NCBI RefSeq assembly: GCF_950295315.1
Contig: NC_080164.1
Location: forward strand, 54,779,451-54,843,450
Direction: 5' to 3'
From: Erinaceus europaeus
Lineage: Eukaryota > Chordata > Mammalia > Eulipotyphla > Erinaceidae
DNA: 64,000 bases
Shown: piece by piece, positions 10,627-21,119 of the stretch
Layout of the letters: every line of letters begins with the position of its first letter
Position numbering within the stretch: position 1 is the first letter of the stretch
The notes under the pieces: generated by a model
The model's database searches: none
Seen by the model: the letters and a program-made list of their open reading frames with translations, nothing else
Told to the model about the DNA's origin: nothing
Program-made: the position numbers and the translations under genes

Positions 10627-10862
10627 GATGATTTTAACACCTCCTTTTCTGAGGCAGCTGAAACAAGTATAAGCCATGAGAACTTTTTGGACTTTTCTGC
10701 TATTTACCAGTCTAATGAGGAATATTTCAGGAAACTAGAAAAGCTAAAAGCTGCCCACATGGAAACTATGGCAAAATTAGAGAAAATGTGCCAAAATAAA
10801 TTAAATTTTAATCCAAGTCAGCCAGTGTTCATCAGGGAAGAAACACCTAGTGATTCTTGTTG
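10627..10862 (+). CDS. FAM161A: FAM161A exon 2
   Basis: The exon follows a TTCCAG acceptor and ends before GTAAGT, an ideal donor. The 236 nt start in phase 0 and leave two bases (TG) that exon 3 completes to a Trp codon. Translation gives DDFNTSFSEAAET, then SNEEYFRKLEKLKAAHMETM and AKLEKMCQNKL, which align with human FAM161A from about residue 62. The segment is acidic at first and then a charged helical stretch, probably the start of a coiled coil. It sits between an antisense SINE ending near 10514 and an antisense L1 starting at 10975. Frame and homology are strong; only the phase at the unseen exon 1 border is inferred. Confidence 0.93.
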
Positions 10863-10974
10863 GTAAGTTTGTTCATATTATTTGTGAATTGTAAAATTAA
10901 GTGTGTACTTAGAAGTGTAGAGTGAAATTGTCTCAGAATATTTTCTATGAGCTTTCCTTCCATACTGTTTTTGT

Positions 10975-12087
10975 TTTTTAATTTCTTTATTGGAGGATTA
11001 ATGGTTTACAGTCAGCAGTAAAATATAATATTTTGTACATGTGTAACATTTCCCAGTGTTCCACATAATAGTACAACCCCCACTAGGTCCTCCTCTGTCA
11101 ACCTTTTCCAGGATCTGAACCTTCCCCCCACATGCCAGAGTCTTTTACTTTGGTGCAGTACACCAACTCCAGTCCAAATTCTGCTTTGTGTTTTCCCTTC
11201 TGATCTTGTTTTTCAACTTCTGTCTATGAGTGGTATCATCCCATATTCATCCTTTTGTTTCTAACTTATCTGACTTAACATGATTCCTTCAAGCTCCATC
11301 CAAGATGAGGTGAAGAAGGTGAAATCACCACTTTTAATAGCTAAGTAGTATTTCATTGTGTATATAGACCACAACTTACTCAGCTACTCATCTGTTGTTG
11401 GGTTGCTTCCAGACTTTGGCTATTACAAATTGTGCTGCTATGAACATAGGTATATACAAACCTTTTTGGATGAATATGTTTGGTTGCTTAGGATGTATCT
11501 CCAGGAGAGGAATTGCAGGGTTATAGGGAAGATCCTCTTCTAGCCTTCTGAAAGTTCTTCAGACTGCTCTCCACAGGGGTTGGACCAATTGACATTGCCA
11601 CCAGCAGTGCAGGAGGGCTCCTTTATCTCCACAACCTCTCCAGCATTTGTTGCCACTACCTTTTCTGATGTATGACATTCTCACAGGAGTGAAGTGGTAT
11701 CTCATTATTGTCTATATTCTCTAACAATGGCTTGGAACTTTTTTTTCATGTTGGTTGGCCTTTTGAATCTCTTCTATGGTAAGTATTCTGTTCATATCTT
11801 CTCCCCACTTTTGGAGGGAGTCATTTGTTTTTTGTTGCTGAGTTAGGTGAGCTCTTTATATTTTTGGTTATTAGCCTCTTGTCTGATGTATGGCATGTAA
11901 AGATCTTCTCCCATTCTGTGAGGGGTCTCTTTGTTTAGGTGGTGGTTTCTTTTACTGTACAGAAGCTTTTTAATTTGATGTAGTCCCTTTGTTTTATTTT
12001 TGTTTTAGTCTTCTTTGCAATTGGATTCATATCATTGAAGATGCCTTTAAAATTTAGATAAAAAATAATTCTACCAATATTTTTTCA
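10975..12087 (-). mobile_element. L1 type-2, 3' UTR and ORF2 C-terminal part
   Basis: Antisense to FAM161A in intron 2. Reverse of AATAAAG-ending 3' UTR at the left, then ORF2 phrases such as CACCAGCAGTGCAGGAGGGC and GTATGGCATGTAAAGATCTT. Sequence runs as far as CTACCAATATTTTT. ORF2 frame is decayed. Confidence 0.88.
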
Positions 12088-12095
12088 TTTTAATT

Positions 12096-12367
12096 ATTTT
12101 GTATTTCCCTTTTGTTGCCCTTGTTTTTTATTGTTGTAGTAAGTTATTGTTGTTATTGGTGTCGTCGTCGTTAGATAGGACAGAGAAATGGAGAGAGATG
12201 GGGAAGACAGAGGGGGAGAGAAAGATAGTCATCTGCAGACCTGCTTCACTGCCTGTGAAGTGACACTCCTGTAGGTGGGGAGCCCAGGATTGGAAGCCGG
12301 ATCTTTTCTCCCGGCCTTACGCTTTGCGCCAGGTGAGCTTAACCCACTGCGCTACTGCCCAACTCCC
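12096..12367 (-). repeat. SINE-A with duplication
   Basis: TCATTTTAATT at 12085-12095 and 12368-12378. It sits at the left L1 boundary. Confidence 0.88.
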
Positions 12368-12460
12368 TCATTTTAATTTTAATTGCAATACACGGGTATA
12401 TAATTGATTCAGACAACTGAGAGCGTGCTATTTAATTTTCAGTATCTCAATTAACTTTTT

Positions 12461-12802
12461 TGTTTTTATTTATTTATTATTTTATTTTATTTTATTTGCC
12501 TCTAGGGTTATTGCTGGGGCTCAGTGCTTACACTACGAATCCATTGCTCCTGGAGTCTATTTTTTTCCCTTTTCTTGCCCTTGTTCTTTATCGTTGTTGT
12601 TATTATTATTGTTGTTATTGCTCTTGTTGTTGGATAGGACAGAGAGAAATTGAGAGAGGAGGGGAAGACAGAGAGGGGGAGAGAAAGATAGACACCTGTA
12701 GACCTGCTTCACCTGAAAGTGGGGAGCAGGACCTAGAACCAGGATCCTTCCGCTGGGCCTTGCGCTTCATGCCGTGTGCGCTTAAACTGCTGTGCTATTG
12801 CC
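12461..12802 (-). repeat. SINE-A, long, with duplication
   Basis: TCAATTAACTTTTT (12447-12460) and TCAATCAACTTTTT (12803-12816). The centre around CACCTGAAAGTGGGG has lost about 25 bases. Confidence 0.88.
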
Positions 12803-12849
12803 TCAATCAACTTTTTAATGAATATATTTGAAAAAACCTTGATAGAGTG

Positions 12850-13400
12850 AAGCTGTGGAAGTTGAAGTGAAAAGTGACAAGGGACGACAGTAGTTCTCAG
12901 GTTTTTGTCAGAAATCCTGGTAATCCTATCGTAGTTCAATATCTTGATTCCCCTGAGTTCACAAATTAAGGCCCCCAAAACTTCTGTCTTCCTTCCTCTG
13001 ACCATGCGCTCTGTTTTGTAAGTACCAAAATGGCGACAGCTGCCACTGAGCAGGGCTTTTAAAGTCTTGAGAGCCTCTCCCTCACTCCTGACCTTGCTTG
13101 CCTGTACCCACTGTGGCTAAACGAGTTATTTAAGAAGTCGTAGATATAAATTGGCGCGTTTTCAGGTGTTTTTTTTTCTTTTTAATATTTTATTTATTTA
13201 CTAATGAGAAAGATGAGAAAGAACCAGACATCTCTCTGATATTTGTGCTGCCAGAGATTGAAATCAGGACCTCATGCTTGAGAGTCTACTGCTTTATATA
13301 CTGTGCTTCTTCCCGAACCATGAAGGGGTGTTTTTTTGTTTGTTTGTTTGTTTTGCTTTTCTGCAATTGTTGTTGCTTTAATTCAATACTGGGAGTGACA
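12850..13400 (-). mobile_element. L1 5'UTR-like unit, copy 1
   Basis: Includes GTAGTTCAATATCTTGATTC, GAGTTCACAAATTAAG, AATGGCGACAGCTGCCACTG and GAGCAGGGC. It aligns with copy 2 at 13790-14340 and is split by a SINE-C. Assignment to L1 5' UTR rests on copy 2's right end. Confidence 0.55.
13170..13320 (-). repeat. SINE-C
   Basis: Reverse-strand copy from TTTATTTATTTACTAATGAG to CTTCTTCCCGAACCAT, diverged, inserted in the L1-like unit. Confidence 0.82.
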
Positions 13401-13525
13401 TGCCTCAACTGCTAATCCGTTGCCATGTCACCGGAAATTGGCTGGGATTTACTTTTTTGGGATTTTTTGTTTGCTTGCTTGCTTGTCTTATTAGTGATTT
13501 AATACTGATTTACAAGGATGTCTCT

Positions 13526-13741
13526 TTTTTTAATTTTTTAGTATCTTTATTTATTTATTACTAGAGATAACCAGAAATTGAGAGGAAGGAGGAGATAGAG
13601 AGGGCGAGAGACAGAGAGACACCTGCAGCACTGCTTCATCACTTGTGAAACTTTACCCCTGCAGGTGGGGACCAGGGGCTTGAACCTGGGTCCTTGCACA
13701 CTGTAACGTGCGCTCAACCAAGTGCGCCACCGCCTGGTCCC
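13526..13741 (-). repeat. SINE-B
   Basis: Near-consensus reverse copy ending GTGCGCCACCGCCTGGTCCC. Confidence 0.9.
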
Positions 13742-13789
13742 TAAGGATTTATTTATTTTTCTAGCTGGCAATGGGAGCCTGAACAAATC

Positions 13790-14340
13790 AGAGTGCTTTA
13801 ATTTCAGCCAGTTTTTTTTCCACATTAAAAACTTATGGGTCCTTGTGGGTAGTTCAATATCCTGTTGCCCTTGTGTTCACAAATTAAGCATCCATATCTA
13901 CTTTCCTGTCACCTACAATGTGTTCTGCTGGGTAACTTCCATTTTGGCAACAGCTGTCACTGAGTATGGCTTTTTTTTTTTTTAAGATTTTATTTATTTA
14001 TTAATGAGAAACATAGGAGGAGAGAGAAAGAACCAGGCATCACCCTGGTTACATGTGCTGCTGGGGATTGAACTCAGGACCTCATGCTCGAGAGTCCGAT
14101 GCCTTATCAACTGCCCCACCTTCCGGACTACGAGTATGGCTTTTTGAGACCCGAGAATCTCTCCCTCCTTTTCTACCCACATGTGTCTGCACTATCCATG
14201 GCTTGGAGAAATCCTGGTTATATTTTGCTGATTTTCAGTTGATTTTTGTTGCTTTTTCTAGTTGATCATGGAGAGTGAAGTAAGACAGCTGTTACTCCAT
14301 AGCCATGCCTCAAGAAGTCTCCTCCCATTCACTTCTAAAT
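13790..14340 (-). mobile_element. L1 5'UTR-like unit, copy 2
   Basis: Repeats copy 1 landmarks (GTAGTTCAATATCC, TTCACAAATTAAGCATCC, GGCAACAGCTGTCACTGAGT). It ends ACTCCATAGCCATGCCTCAA, which resembles the L1 5' end near 23587-23605 (ACTCCATGGTCATGCCTCCC). Confidence 0.55.
13976..14131 (-). repeat. SINE-C with duplication
   Basis: GAGTATGGCTTTTT at 13962-13975 and 14132-14145 splits L1-like copy 2. Confidence 0.92.
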
Positions 14341-14405
14341 TTAATAATTTTGTTTGTTTTTATGCAACACCTGTGTATAAGTCCAAAGTCTCATGCATTC
14401 ATTTA

Positions 14406-14609
14406 GCTTAATTTTTTTTTATTCCTTATTCTTTTTTGAAAGAGAAAGATGGGCTAAAGACTCAAAGAGAGAGGAGGTACACCACAGTACCCCTCCACTA
14501 TCTGTGGAGCTCCCCTGGTGGTATCATGATATTCACTTGTGCCAGAGTTTGAACCTAGTGCCTCATGCATAACAATGTGTATGCTCTACTAGGTGGTCTA
14601 TTTACCCTA
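14406..14609 (-). repeat. unclassified tRNA-like SINE
   Basis: T-rich left end, GAGTTTGAACCTAGTGCCTC (B-box-like in reverse) and CTCTACTAGGTGGTCTATTT at the right. Old copy related to classes B and C. Confidence 0.5.
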
Positions 14610-14765
14610 AGTTTAGTCTTAAAGGAGGAATAGTTGCAGCAGGTATAGGAAAGAAAGAGTGATCTTCCTGGCAGTAAAAAAAAAATGTATAAAGGCATAC
14701 CAGCTTCAGACGTTATGCTGTATGTGAAGAATTTCATTTAATCTATATATGATTTAATAAATGTG

Positions 14766-14955
14766 ACTGGGGGGAGCAGTGGCATACCGGTTAAGTGCAC
14801 ACAGTTTATGTACAAGGACCTGGGTTTGAACCCCCTGTCCCCACCTGCAGCAGGGATGCTTCATGAGTGGTGAAGCAGGTCTTTGTGGTTCTTTCACTTT
14901 TCCTATCTCTCATCCTCCACTCTCAATTTCTCTCTTTCCTATCTAATAAAATAAG
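14766..14955 (+). repeat. SINE-B
   Basis: GGAGCAGTGGCATACCGGTT head, CAATTTCTCTCTTTCCTATC tail. AAATGTGACTG and AAATGTAACTG flank it. Confidence 0.82.
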
Positions 14956-14971
14956 AAAAAGAGAAATGTAA

Positions 14972-15168
14972 CTGAGGCCAGCCAGTGGCACACCTGGTTA
15001 AGTGCACATATTACAGTGCACAAGGATCTTGGTTCAAGCCCCTTGTACCCACCTGCAGGGGGGAAGCTTTCTGAAGCTGTGTGGTAAAAGTCTCTCTTTC
15101 CATCTCTATCTCCCCCTTCCCTCTTGATTTCTGTCTTTCTAGTCAATAAATAAATCTTTTAAAAATAA
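14972..15168 (+). repeat. SINE-B
   Basis: GGCCAGCCAGTGGCACACCT head and AATAAATAAATCTTTTAAAA tail. It follows the previous copy in the same orientation. Confidence 0.82.
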
Positions 15169-15461
15169 TAAATGTACAAACAACTGTATCCACAGTAAAC
15201 CATCAGTCTCTCAATAAAAAGAATCAGATGATACAAAATAATGTTCACAAAAATAATAAATGTGACTGGTGTAGAAATGAAAGTCTGATGCTCTACCGGT
15301 TGACTCATTTCTCTGGGTGCACTGGGGTAGAAATTAAACAGGTGAATCTGGAAAAATAGGCATGAACTTGAAGGTCTTAAAGAACTTTATGATCTAGATT
15401 TGACTTTGTAGCAATAAGAAATCTGAAAACTTCCAAGAAGGTGAGTGATGTGTTCAGATGT

Positions 15462-15717
15462 TTTTTTTTTTTTTTTTATTATTTTCCCTTTGTTGCCCTT
15501 GCTGTTTTCATTGTTGTTGTAGTTATTATTGTTGTCGACGTTGTTACATAGGATGGAGAGAGGAGGGGAGAGAAAGACACCTGCAGACTTGCTTCACCAC
15601 CTTGTGAAGTGACTCCCCTGCAGGTGGTGAGCTGGGGGCTGGAACAGGGATCCTCAAGCTGGTCTTTGTGCTTCATGCCACGTGCGCTTAACCAGCTGTG
15701 CTGCCGCCCAACTGCCC
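15462..15717 (-). repeat. SINE-A
   Basis: Reverse copy starting with a run of about 17 T and ending GTGCTGCCGCCCAACTGCCC. Confidence 0.86.
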
Positions 15718-16021
15718 AGATGTGTTTTTGTACAGTTACTTTGGTAAACATGTGGAGTCCAGTAGAAGAGACAAGAAGCCACTGCTATCTCAGTTTTCTC
15801 CCCTATAAAATGGAGTCAAGGGCAGTGGCGCACTCAGTTAAGTGCATATATTAGCATGTGCAAGGACCCATGTTCAGACCTCTGCTTCCCACCCACAGTG
15901 GGGATGCTTCATGAGTGGTGAGGCAGGTTTGCAGGTAGCTCTCTTTCTCTCTCCCTTTCTGTGTCCTCCACTCTCAGTTTCTCTGTTCAATTAAACTAAA
16001 AAAAAAAAAAAGAAAAAAGAG

Positions 16022-16308
16022 GGAGTTGGGTGGTAGCGCAACAGGTTAAGTGCAAGTGGTGCAAAGCGCAAGGACTGGCATAAGGATCCCGGTTCAAACT
16101 CCTGGCTCCCCACCTGCAGGGGCGTCGCTTCACAAGCAGTGAAGCAGGTCTGCAGGTGTCTATCTTTTTCTCCTCCTCTCTGTCTTCCCCATCTCTCTCC
16201 ATTTCTCTCTGTCCTATCCAACAACAACGACATCAATAACAACAACAATAATAACTACAATAATAAAACAACAAGGCAACAAAAGGGAATAAATATTTAA
16301 AAACTTTA
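16022..16308 (+). repeat. SINE-A in the cluster
   Basis: GAGTTGGGTGGTAGCGCAAC head to GCAACAAAAGGGAATAAAT tail. Confidence 0.88.
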
Positions 16309-16418
16309 AAGAAAAAAACAGACACCAAGAGTGGTGGATTTGTAGTGCTGTCACTGAGCCCCATTGATAACACCAGTGGCAAGAACAAAAAAAAATTAAT
16401 TAATTAAAAATAAAGTCT

Positions 16419-16680
16419 GGGAGTCGGTCAGTAGCGCAGTGGGTTAAGCGCGCCTGGCTCAAAGCGCAAGGACTGGCATAAGGACCCCAGTTCGAACCAC
16501 CGGCTCCCCATCTGCAGGGGAGTCGCTTCACAGGCGGTGAAGCACATCTGCAGGTGTCTGTCTTTCTCTCCCCCTCTCTGTCTTCTCCTCTCGTCTCCAT
16601 TTCTCTCTGTCCTAAACAAGAATAATAACTACAACAATAAAACAACAAGAGCAACAAAAGGGAAGATAAATATTTAAAAA
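16419..16680 (+). repeat. SINE-A in the cluster
   Basis: GGGAGTCGGTCAGTAGCGCA head to GAGCAACAAAAGGGAAGAT tail. Confidence 0.88.
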
Positions 16681-16785
16681 ATAAAATAAAATTTAAAATG
16701 GAGTCAAACTAGATAATAATAGACATTTCATATCACTATTCGAATTAAAGTGGTATTTTTTCATTTTATTTATTTATTTATTTTC

Positions 16786-17064
16786 TAATATTTACTTTAT
16801 TTATTTATTCCCTTTTGTTGCCCTTGTTGTTTTATTGTTGTAGTTATTATTGTTGTTGTCGTTGTTGGATAGGACAGAGAGAAATGGAGAGAGGAGGGGA
16901 AGACAGAGAGGAGGAGAGAAAGATAGACACCTGCAGACCTGCTTCACCTCTTGTGAAGCGACTCCCCTGCAGATGGGGAGCCGGGGTTCGAGCCGGGATC
17001 CTTATGCCGGTCCTTGTGCTTTGCGCCACCTGTGCTTAACCCGCTGCGCTACAGCCCGACTCCC
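16786..17064 (-). repeat. SINE-A
   Basis: Reverse copy ending GCGCTACAGCCCGACTCCC, set in TATT-rich sequence on both sides. Confidence 0.88.
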
Positions 17065-17104
17065 TTTATATTTATTTATTTATTTATCTATTTTCATTTT
17101 TTAT

Positions 17105-17358
17105 AAACACCACGAGGGTTACTGCTGGGGCTCTGCTTGCACAATACATCCACCATTCTCAGCAGCCACTTTTTCCTTTCTTTCTTTCTTTTTTTTTCTC
17201 TCTTCTTTCTTTCTGACAGAATTTGAAAGGGGAGAGGAAGATAGAAAGATACCTGCAGTGCTCCTTCACCACTGCAGTTGGAAACTGGTAGGCTTGAGCC
17301 CAGGTTCTTGTAAATGACAGCTTGTGCACTAAAATGGGTGTGTCACCACCCAGTTTCC
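17105..17358 (-). repeat. long SINE, old
   Basis: GAGGGTTACTGCTGGGGCTC and CAGCAGCCACTTTTTCC mark the reversed long module. Head end is CACCACCCAGTTTCC. It lies about 120 bp upstream of exon 3. Confidence 0.75.
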
Positions 17359-17476
17359 AAAGTGATAATTTTTATAAGCCCTATCGAATTCTTAAACCTT
17401 AGAAAATATGTACTTCTTAATTTTCATATTTAATCACATACAACTAAAGTGTAATTTTTTTTTTTTTTGCACTTAG

Positions 17477-18628
17477 GTCTTTATCAGAAAAGAATGATGA
17501 CCCTGTCTCATTAATGCCATCATTTTTAGAACCTGATTTAGGTCTGTCTTTCTCTTTGATTACATCATCCTCTGAAGATGAGTTGTCCAATTTAGAAAAA
17601 GAGTATCCCAAGAAAAACAGATTGGTGAATTTTGCTAAGGAGCTCATCAACAGCATGTGGGTAAATTTTTCTGTGGAAGATTATATTCAGAGGGATGATA
17701 CTGACTTCCCAGAAGTTAGAAAAACAAAGAAGAAACCGAGTGAGTGGATACCAAAGATTACAGTACCTGAGCCTTTTCAAATGACAGTTAGGGAACAGAA
17801 GAAAAAGGAAGAGAACATGAAATCTAAATCAGATGTTGAAATGGAAAACAAAGAGCTCAAGAATCAAGAAGAAGACTTAGAGTGTAAGAAGAAATTCCGA
17901 GCCAATCCAGTTCCTGCGTTCGTTTTTACCCCTCTCTATGATAATATAGTCAAGGAAAGTGAAGAACAGAGAAAATTTAGGAAGGAGAAAAACAAAGAAG
18001 CTCTTTTGGCCTCTCTAAAGCCATTTAAGTTTATCGCAAGGGAAGAACAGAAGAAAGCAATCAGAGCAAAGCAACTGAGAGACCTTTTTAAGTCTAAAAA
18101 GAAAACAAAGAGCTTTAAAGCCAAACCTATACCTCTATCTACTTATGAGTCACCTAATGACAAGTTAAAAGAAGAAGAATTCTGTAAAAACATGAAGACA
18201 CAGCTGAAAATCCAAGAGTTTTTAAAAAATTCATCCCCTCAGTCTGGTAGTCCAACTCGCAAAAGTTTTAATACAAGGAAATCCAAATATCCGGAACAGG
18301 TTGAAAAGTTGAAAAATAAGTACAAGGCTAAGTATCAGACTGCTGATTTTGAAGATCTTCCTGAGCAAAAACACCTTCCTGATCAGAAGTATTCAAAATT
18401 CCTAACAGAAAGTAAACCATTTGCTCTTGATACAGTTACACATGCATCCACTAAAAGAGGAAAGACATTGTTAGACATCGATGCAGATGAGGAAAAAGTA
18501 AAAGAAACAAATGAAACACATGAATCTAATCGGTCTCCAAGGCATAAGTCACCAGTAAGAAGTACAAGTTATAGCAATAACCCCCCAATGCCTACAGTGT
18601 CTTCCAGAGGAAGAGAACAAGCCACAAG
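17477..18628 (+). CDS. FAM161A: FAM161A exon 3 (large central exon)
   Basis: A T-rich tract and GCACTTAG precede the exon, and the donor is AG|GTACTT. The 1152 nt add one base to the exon 2 codon and end with two bases of the next. The exon encodes about 384 residues, over half the protein. It starts SLSEKNDDPVSLMPSFLEPD and contains NRLVNFAKELINSMW, the conserved WIPKITVPEPFQMTVREQKK, KKKFRANPVPAFVFTPLYDN and LKPFKFIAREEQKKAIRAKQ. It ends in a proline-rich, basic stretch, NPPMPTVSSRGREQA. The PEPF and FRANPVP blocks are hallmarks of the UPF0564/FAM161 domain, which in human FAM161A mediates microtubule binding and FAM161A/B association. The composition is Lys/Glu-rich with no membrane segment. 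I see no stop or frameshift. Human RP28 nonsense and frameshift alleles cluster in this exon (from memory). Confidence 0.97.
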
Positions 18629-18655
18629 GTACTTAATTAGGATACTAGTCAAGCA

Positions 18656-18691
18656 GTCAGGATGGCTGAGTGGTCTAAGGCCCGCGTTCAG
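18656..18691 (+). pseudogene. tRNA-Leu(CAG) 5' half, retroposed fragment
   Basis: These 36 bases match the first 37 of mammalian tRNA-Leu-CAG with two substitutions and a one-base loss: GTCAGGATGGCTGAGTGG, then TCTAAGG and CCGCGTTCAG. The match stops exactly at the anticodon CAG. There is no 3' half, T-arm or CCA. Box A (TGGCTGAGTGG) is intact but box B is absent, so it cannot be a working tRNA gene. It starts 27 bases past the exon 3 splice site. No convincing target-site duplication is visible. The tRNA comparison is from memory. Confidence 0.8.
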
Positions 18692-18715
18692 TACTGCCTA
18701 AATTACATAATCAGC

Positions 18716-18993
18716 GGGGTCAGGTGGTAGCGAGTGGCGCAAAGCGCAAGGACCGGCATAAGGATCCCGGTTCGAGCCCCTGGCTCCCCACCTGCAGAGG
18801 AGTCACTTCACAGGCTGTGAAGCAGATCTGCATGTGTCTATCTTTCTCTCCCCCTCTCTGTCTTCCCTATCTCTTTCCATTTCTCTCTGTCATATGCAAC
18901 AACGATGATATCAATAACCACAACAATAATAACTACAACAATAAAACAAGGGCAACAAAAGGGAAAATAAATATTTAAAAAAGTCTTTTTTTA
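18716..18993 (+). repeat. SINE-A just downstream of the tRNA half
   Basis: Flanked by AAATTACATAATCAGC (18700-18715) and AAATTACACAGTCAGC (18994-19009), two mismatches. The head lacks several bases (GGTAGCGAGTGGCGCAAAGC). Confidence 0.88.
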
Positions 18994-19101
18994 AAATTAC
19001 ACAGTCAGCATAGACTGACTCATGGTTGCTAAGATAATATATTTAGCTTTGTTGATTTTATGTTGATGAATTTGGAAGTATGAAGTTTTCTTTTTTTTTA
19101 C

Positions 19102-20480
19102 AGGCTTTTTTTTTCTTTAAATTTCTTTATTGGGGAATTAATGTTTTACATTCAACAGTAAATACAATAGTTTGTACATGCATAACATTCCCCAGTTTCC
19201 CCTATAACAATACAACCCCCACTAGGTCCTCTGTCATCCTTCTTGGACATGTATTGTCCCCACCCACCCACCCCAGAGTCTTTTACTTTGGTGCGATACG
19301 CCAATTCCATTTCAGGTTCTACTTGTGTTGTTGTTGTTGTTGTTGTTGTTTTTCTGATCTTGTTTTTCAACTTCTGCCTGAGAGTGAGATCATCCCATAT
19401 TCATCCTTCTGTTTCTGATTTATTTCACTTAACACGAATTTTTCAAGGTTCATACAAGATTGGCTGAAAACGGTGAAGTCACCATTTTTTACAGCTGAGT
19501 AGTAGTCCATTGTGTATATAGACCACAACTTGCTCAGCCACTCATCTGTTGTTGGACACCTGGGTTACCTCCAGGTTTTGGCTATTACAAATTGTGCTGC
19601 CAAGAACATATGTGTACACAGATCTTTTTGGATGGATGTGTTGGGTTCCTTAGGATATATCCCCAGGAGGGGAATTGCAGGGTCATAGGGTAGGTCCATT
19701 TCTAGCCTTGTGAGAGTTCTCCAGACTGTTCTCCACAGAGGTTGGACCAACTGACATTCCCACCAGCAGTGCAGGAGGGTTCCTCTGACCCCACACCCTC
19801 TCCAGCATTTGCTGCTGTTACCTTTTCTGATGTATGACATTCTCACAGGAGTGAAGTGATATCTCATTGTTGTCTTGATTTGCATTTCTCTGACAATCAG
19901 AGACTTGGAGCATTTTTTCATGTGTTTCTCGGCCTTTTGGATCTCTTCTGTGATGAATATTCTGTCCATGTCCTTCTCCCATTTTTGGATGGGGTTATTT
20001 GTTGTCTTGTTGTTGAGTCTGGCAAGCTCTTTATATATGTTGGTTATTAAACTCTTATCTGATGTATGGCATGTAAAGATCTTCTCCCATTCTGTGAGGG
20101 GTCTCTTGGTTTGGGTAGTGGTTTCTTTTGCTGTGAAGAAGCTTTTTAATTTGATGTAGTCCCATAGGTTTATACTTGCCTTAGTCTTATTTGTAACAGG
20201 ATTCGTTTCATTGAAGATGTCTTTAAATTTTATGCAGAAAAGACTTCTGCCAATATTTTTCTCTAAGTATCTGATAGTTTCTGGTCTAACATCCAAGTCC
20301 TTGAGCCACTTGGAATTGACTTTTATATTTGGTGAAATACAGTGGTTCAGTTTCATTCTTCTGCATGTTTCAACCCATTGTTTCCAACACCATTTGTTGA
20401 AGAGACTCTTGCTTTCCCCATTTAATAGTCTGGGCCCCTTTGTCAAAGATTAGATTTCCGTAGATGTGGGGGCTCAGTAT
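19102..20480 (-). mobile_element. L1 type-2, 3' UTR plus ORF2 C-terminus
   Basis: Antisense in intron 3. An ORF2 frame is open from 20446 to 19565 on the minus strand (293 codons). It includes NKWCWKQWVETCRR near its start and [15 protein letters not shown], then DLPYDPAIPLLGIYPKEPN, the standard mammalian L1 ORF2 C-terminal motifs. Only this C-terminal part survives, with no reverse-transcriptase core or endonuclease. A (GTT)n stretch lies in the 3' UTR side near 19325-19350. Confidence 0.92.
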
Positions 20481-20491
20481 GAAGTTTTTCT

Positions 20492-20700
20492 TTTTTTAAA
20501 ATATTTTTTGTTACTTATTTATTGTATAGAAACAGAGATATTGAGAGGGGAGGAGGAGGTAAAGAGAGGAAAAGAGACATCTGCAGCTTTGCTTCACCAC
20601 TCATGAAGCTTTCCCCCTGCAGGTGGGGACCAGGGGCTTGAACCTGGGTCCTTGAGCACTGTAATGTGTGTCCTTAACCAGGTGCACCATTGCCTGGCCC
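20492..20700 (-). repeat. SINE-B
   Basis: Reverse copy ending GTGCACCATTGCCTGGCCCC. AAGTTTTTCT lies on both sides (about 20481-20490 and 20702-20711). Confidence 0.88.
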
Positions 20701-20823
20701 CAAAGTTTTTCTATCTTGTAACACATTTTACTATATAATATAAAACATATTTTCTGAGGGTATCCTTCTGAGAAATGAATCATTATTTTCCATTTTATGA
20801 ATCTTTGGGGATAGAAAATTTTA

Positions 20824-20968
20824 TTTTATTTTTTATAAGATTTTATTTATTTATTAGGAAGATGGGAGGAGAGAGAAAGAACTAGACATCACTCTGGTAC
20901 ATGTGCTGCTGGGGATTGAACTTGGGCCCTCATGCTTGAAAAATCCACTGTGCCACCTCCTGGACCAC
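20824..20968 (-). repeat. SINE-C with 16-bp duplication
   Basis: GGGATAGAAAATTTTA at 20808-20823 and 20969-20984, perfect. Confidence 0.92.
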
Positions 20969-21119
20969 GGGATAGAAAATTTTATAGTCAATCAATTTTC
21001 TACAATCAATTTCCAGTTTAACAAGTCAGATCTTCTATTTTATCCAAGAACAGTCCCTGTCCTTTTTTTGTGAGATATTAGCTTGGATATCTTGCTCCAG
21101 CCTCTTATATTAAGTTTCT

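Larger units (their letters stand above)
15820..16694 (+). repeat. SINE cluster within one 13-bp duplication
   Basis: AAAATGGAGTCAA at 15807-15819 and 16695-16707 encloses 875 bp: a SINE-B (15820-16013), a SINE-A (16022-16308), a long-type tail module (about 16312-16395) and another SINE-A (16419-16680), all in + orientation. Either later SINEs nested into the first or several arrived in series. Confidence 0.75.

Noticed and set aside
12930..13060. Endogenous retrovirus LTR
   Set aside because: The two related copies lack clear TG...CA ends, a primer-binding site or any retroviral coding sequence, so an L1 5' UTR origin fits better.
16850..17317. Open frames of 100-150 codons containing DRTERNGERRGRQRG and DRHLQTCF, found at many places on both strands
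   Set aside because: These are translations of SINE-A/B sequence. The same peptides recur wherever a SINE lies in the right frame, so they are not host genes.
18656..18691. A functional tRNA-Leu gene
   Set aside because: Only the 5' half is present; box B, the T-arm and a terminator are missing.
19565..20446. 293-codon minus-strand frame as a possible gene
   Set aside because: It carries L1 ORF2 C-terminal motifs and an L1 3' UTR follows it. It is a retrotransposon remnant.
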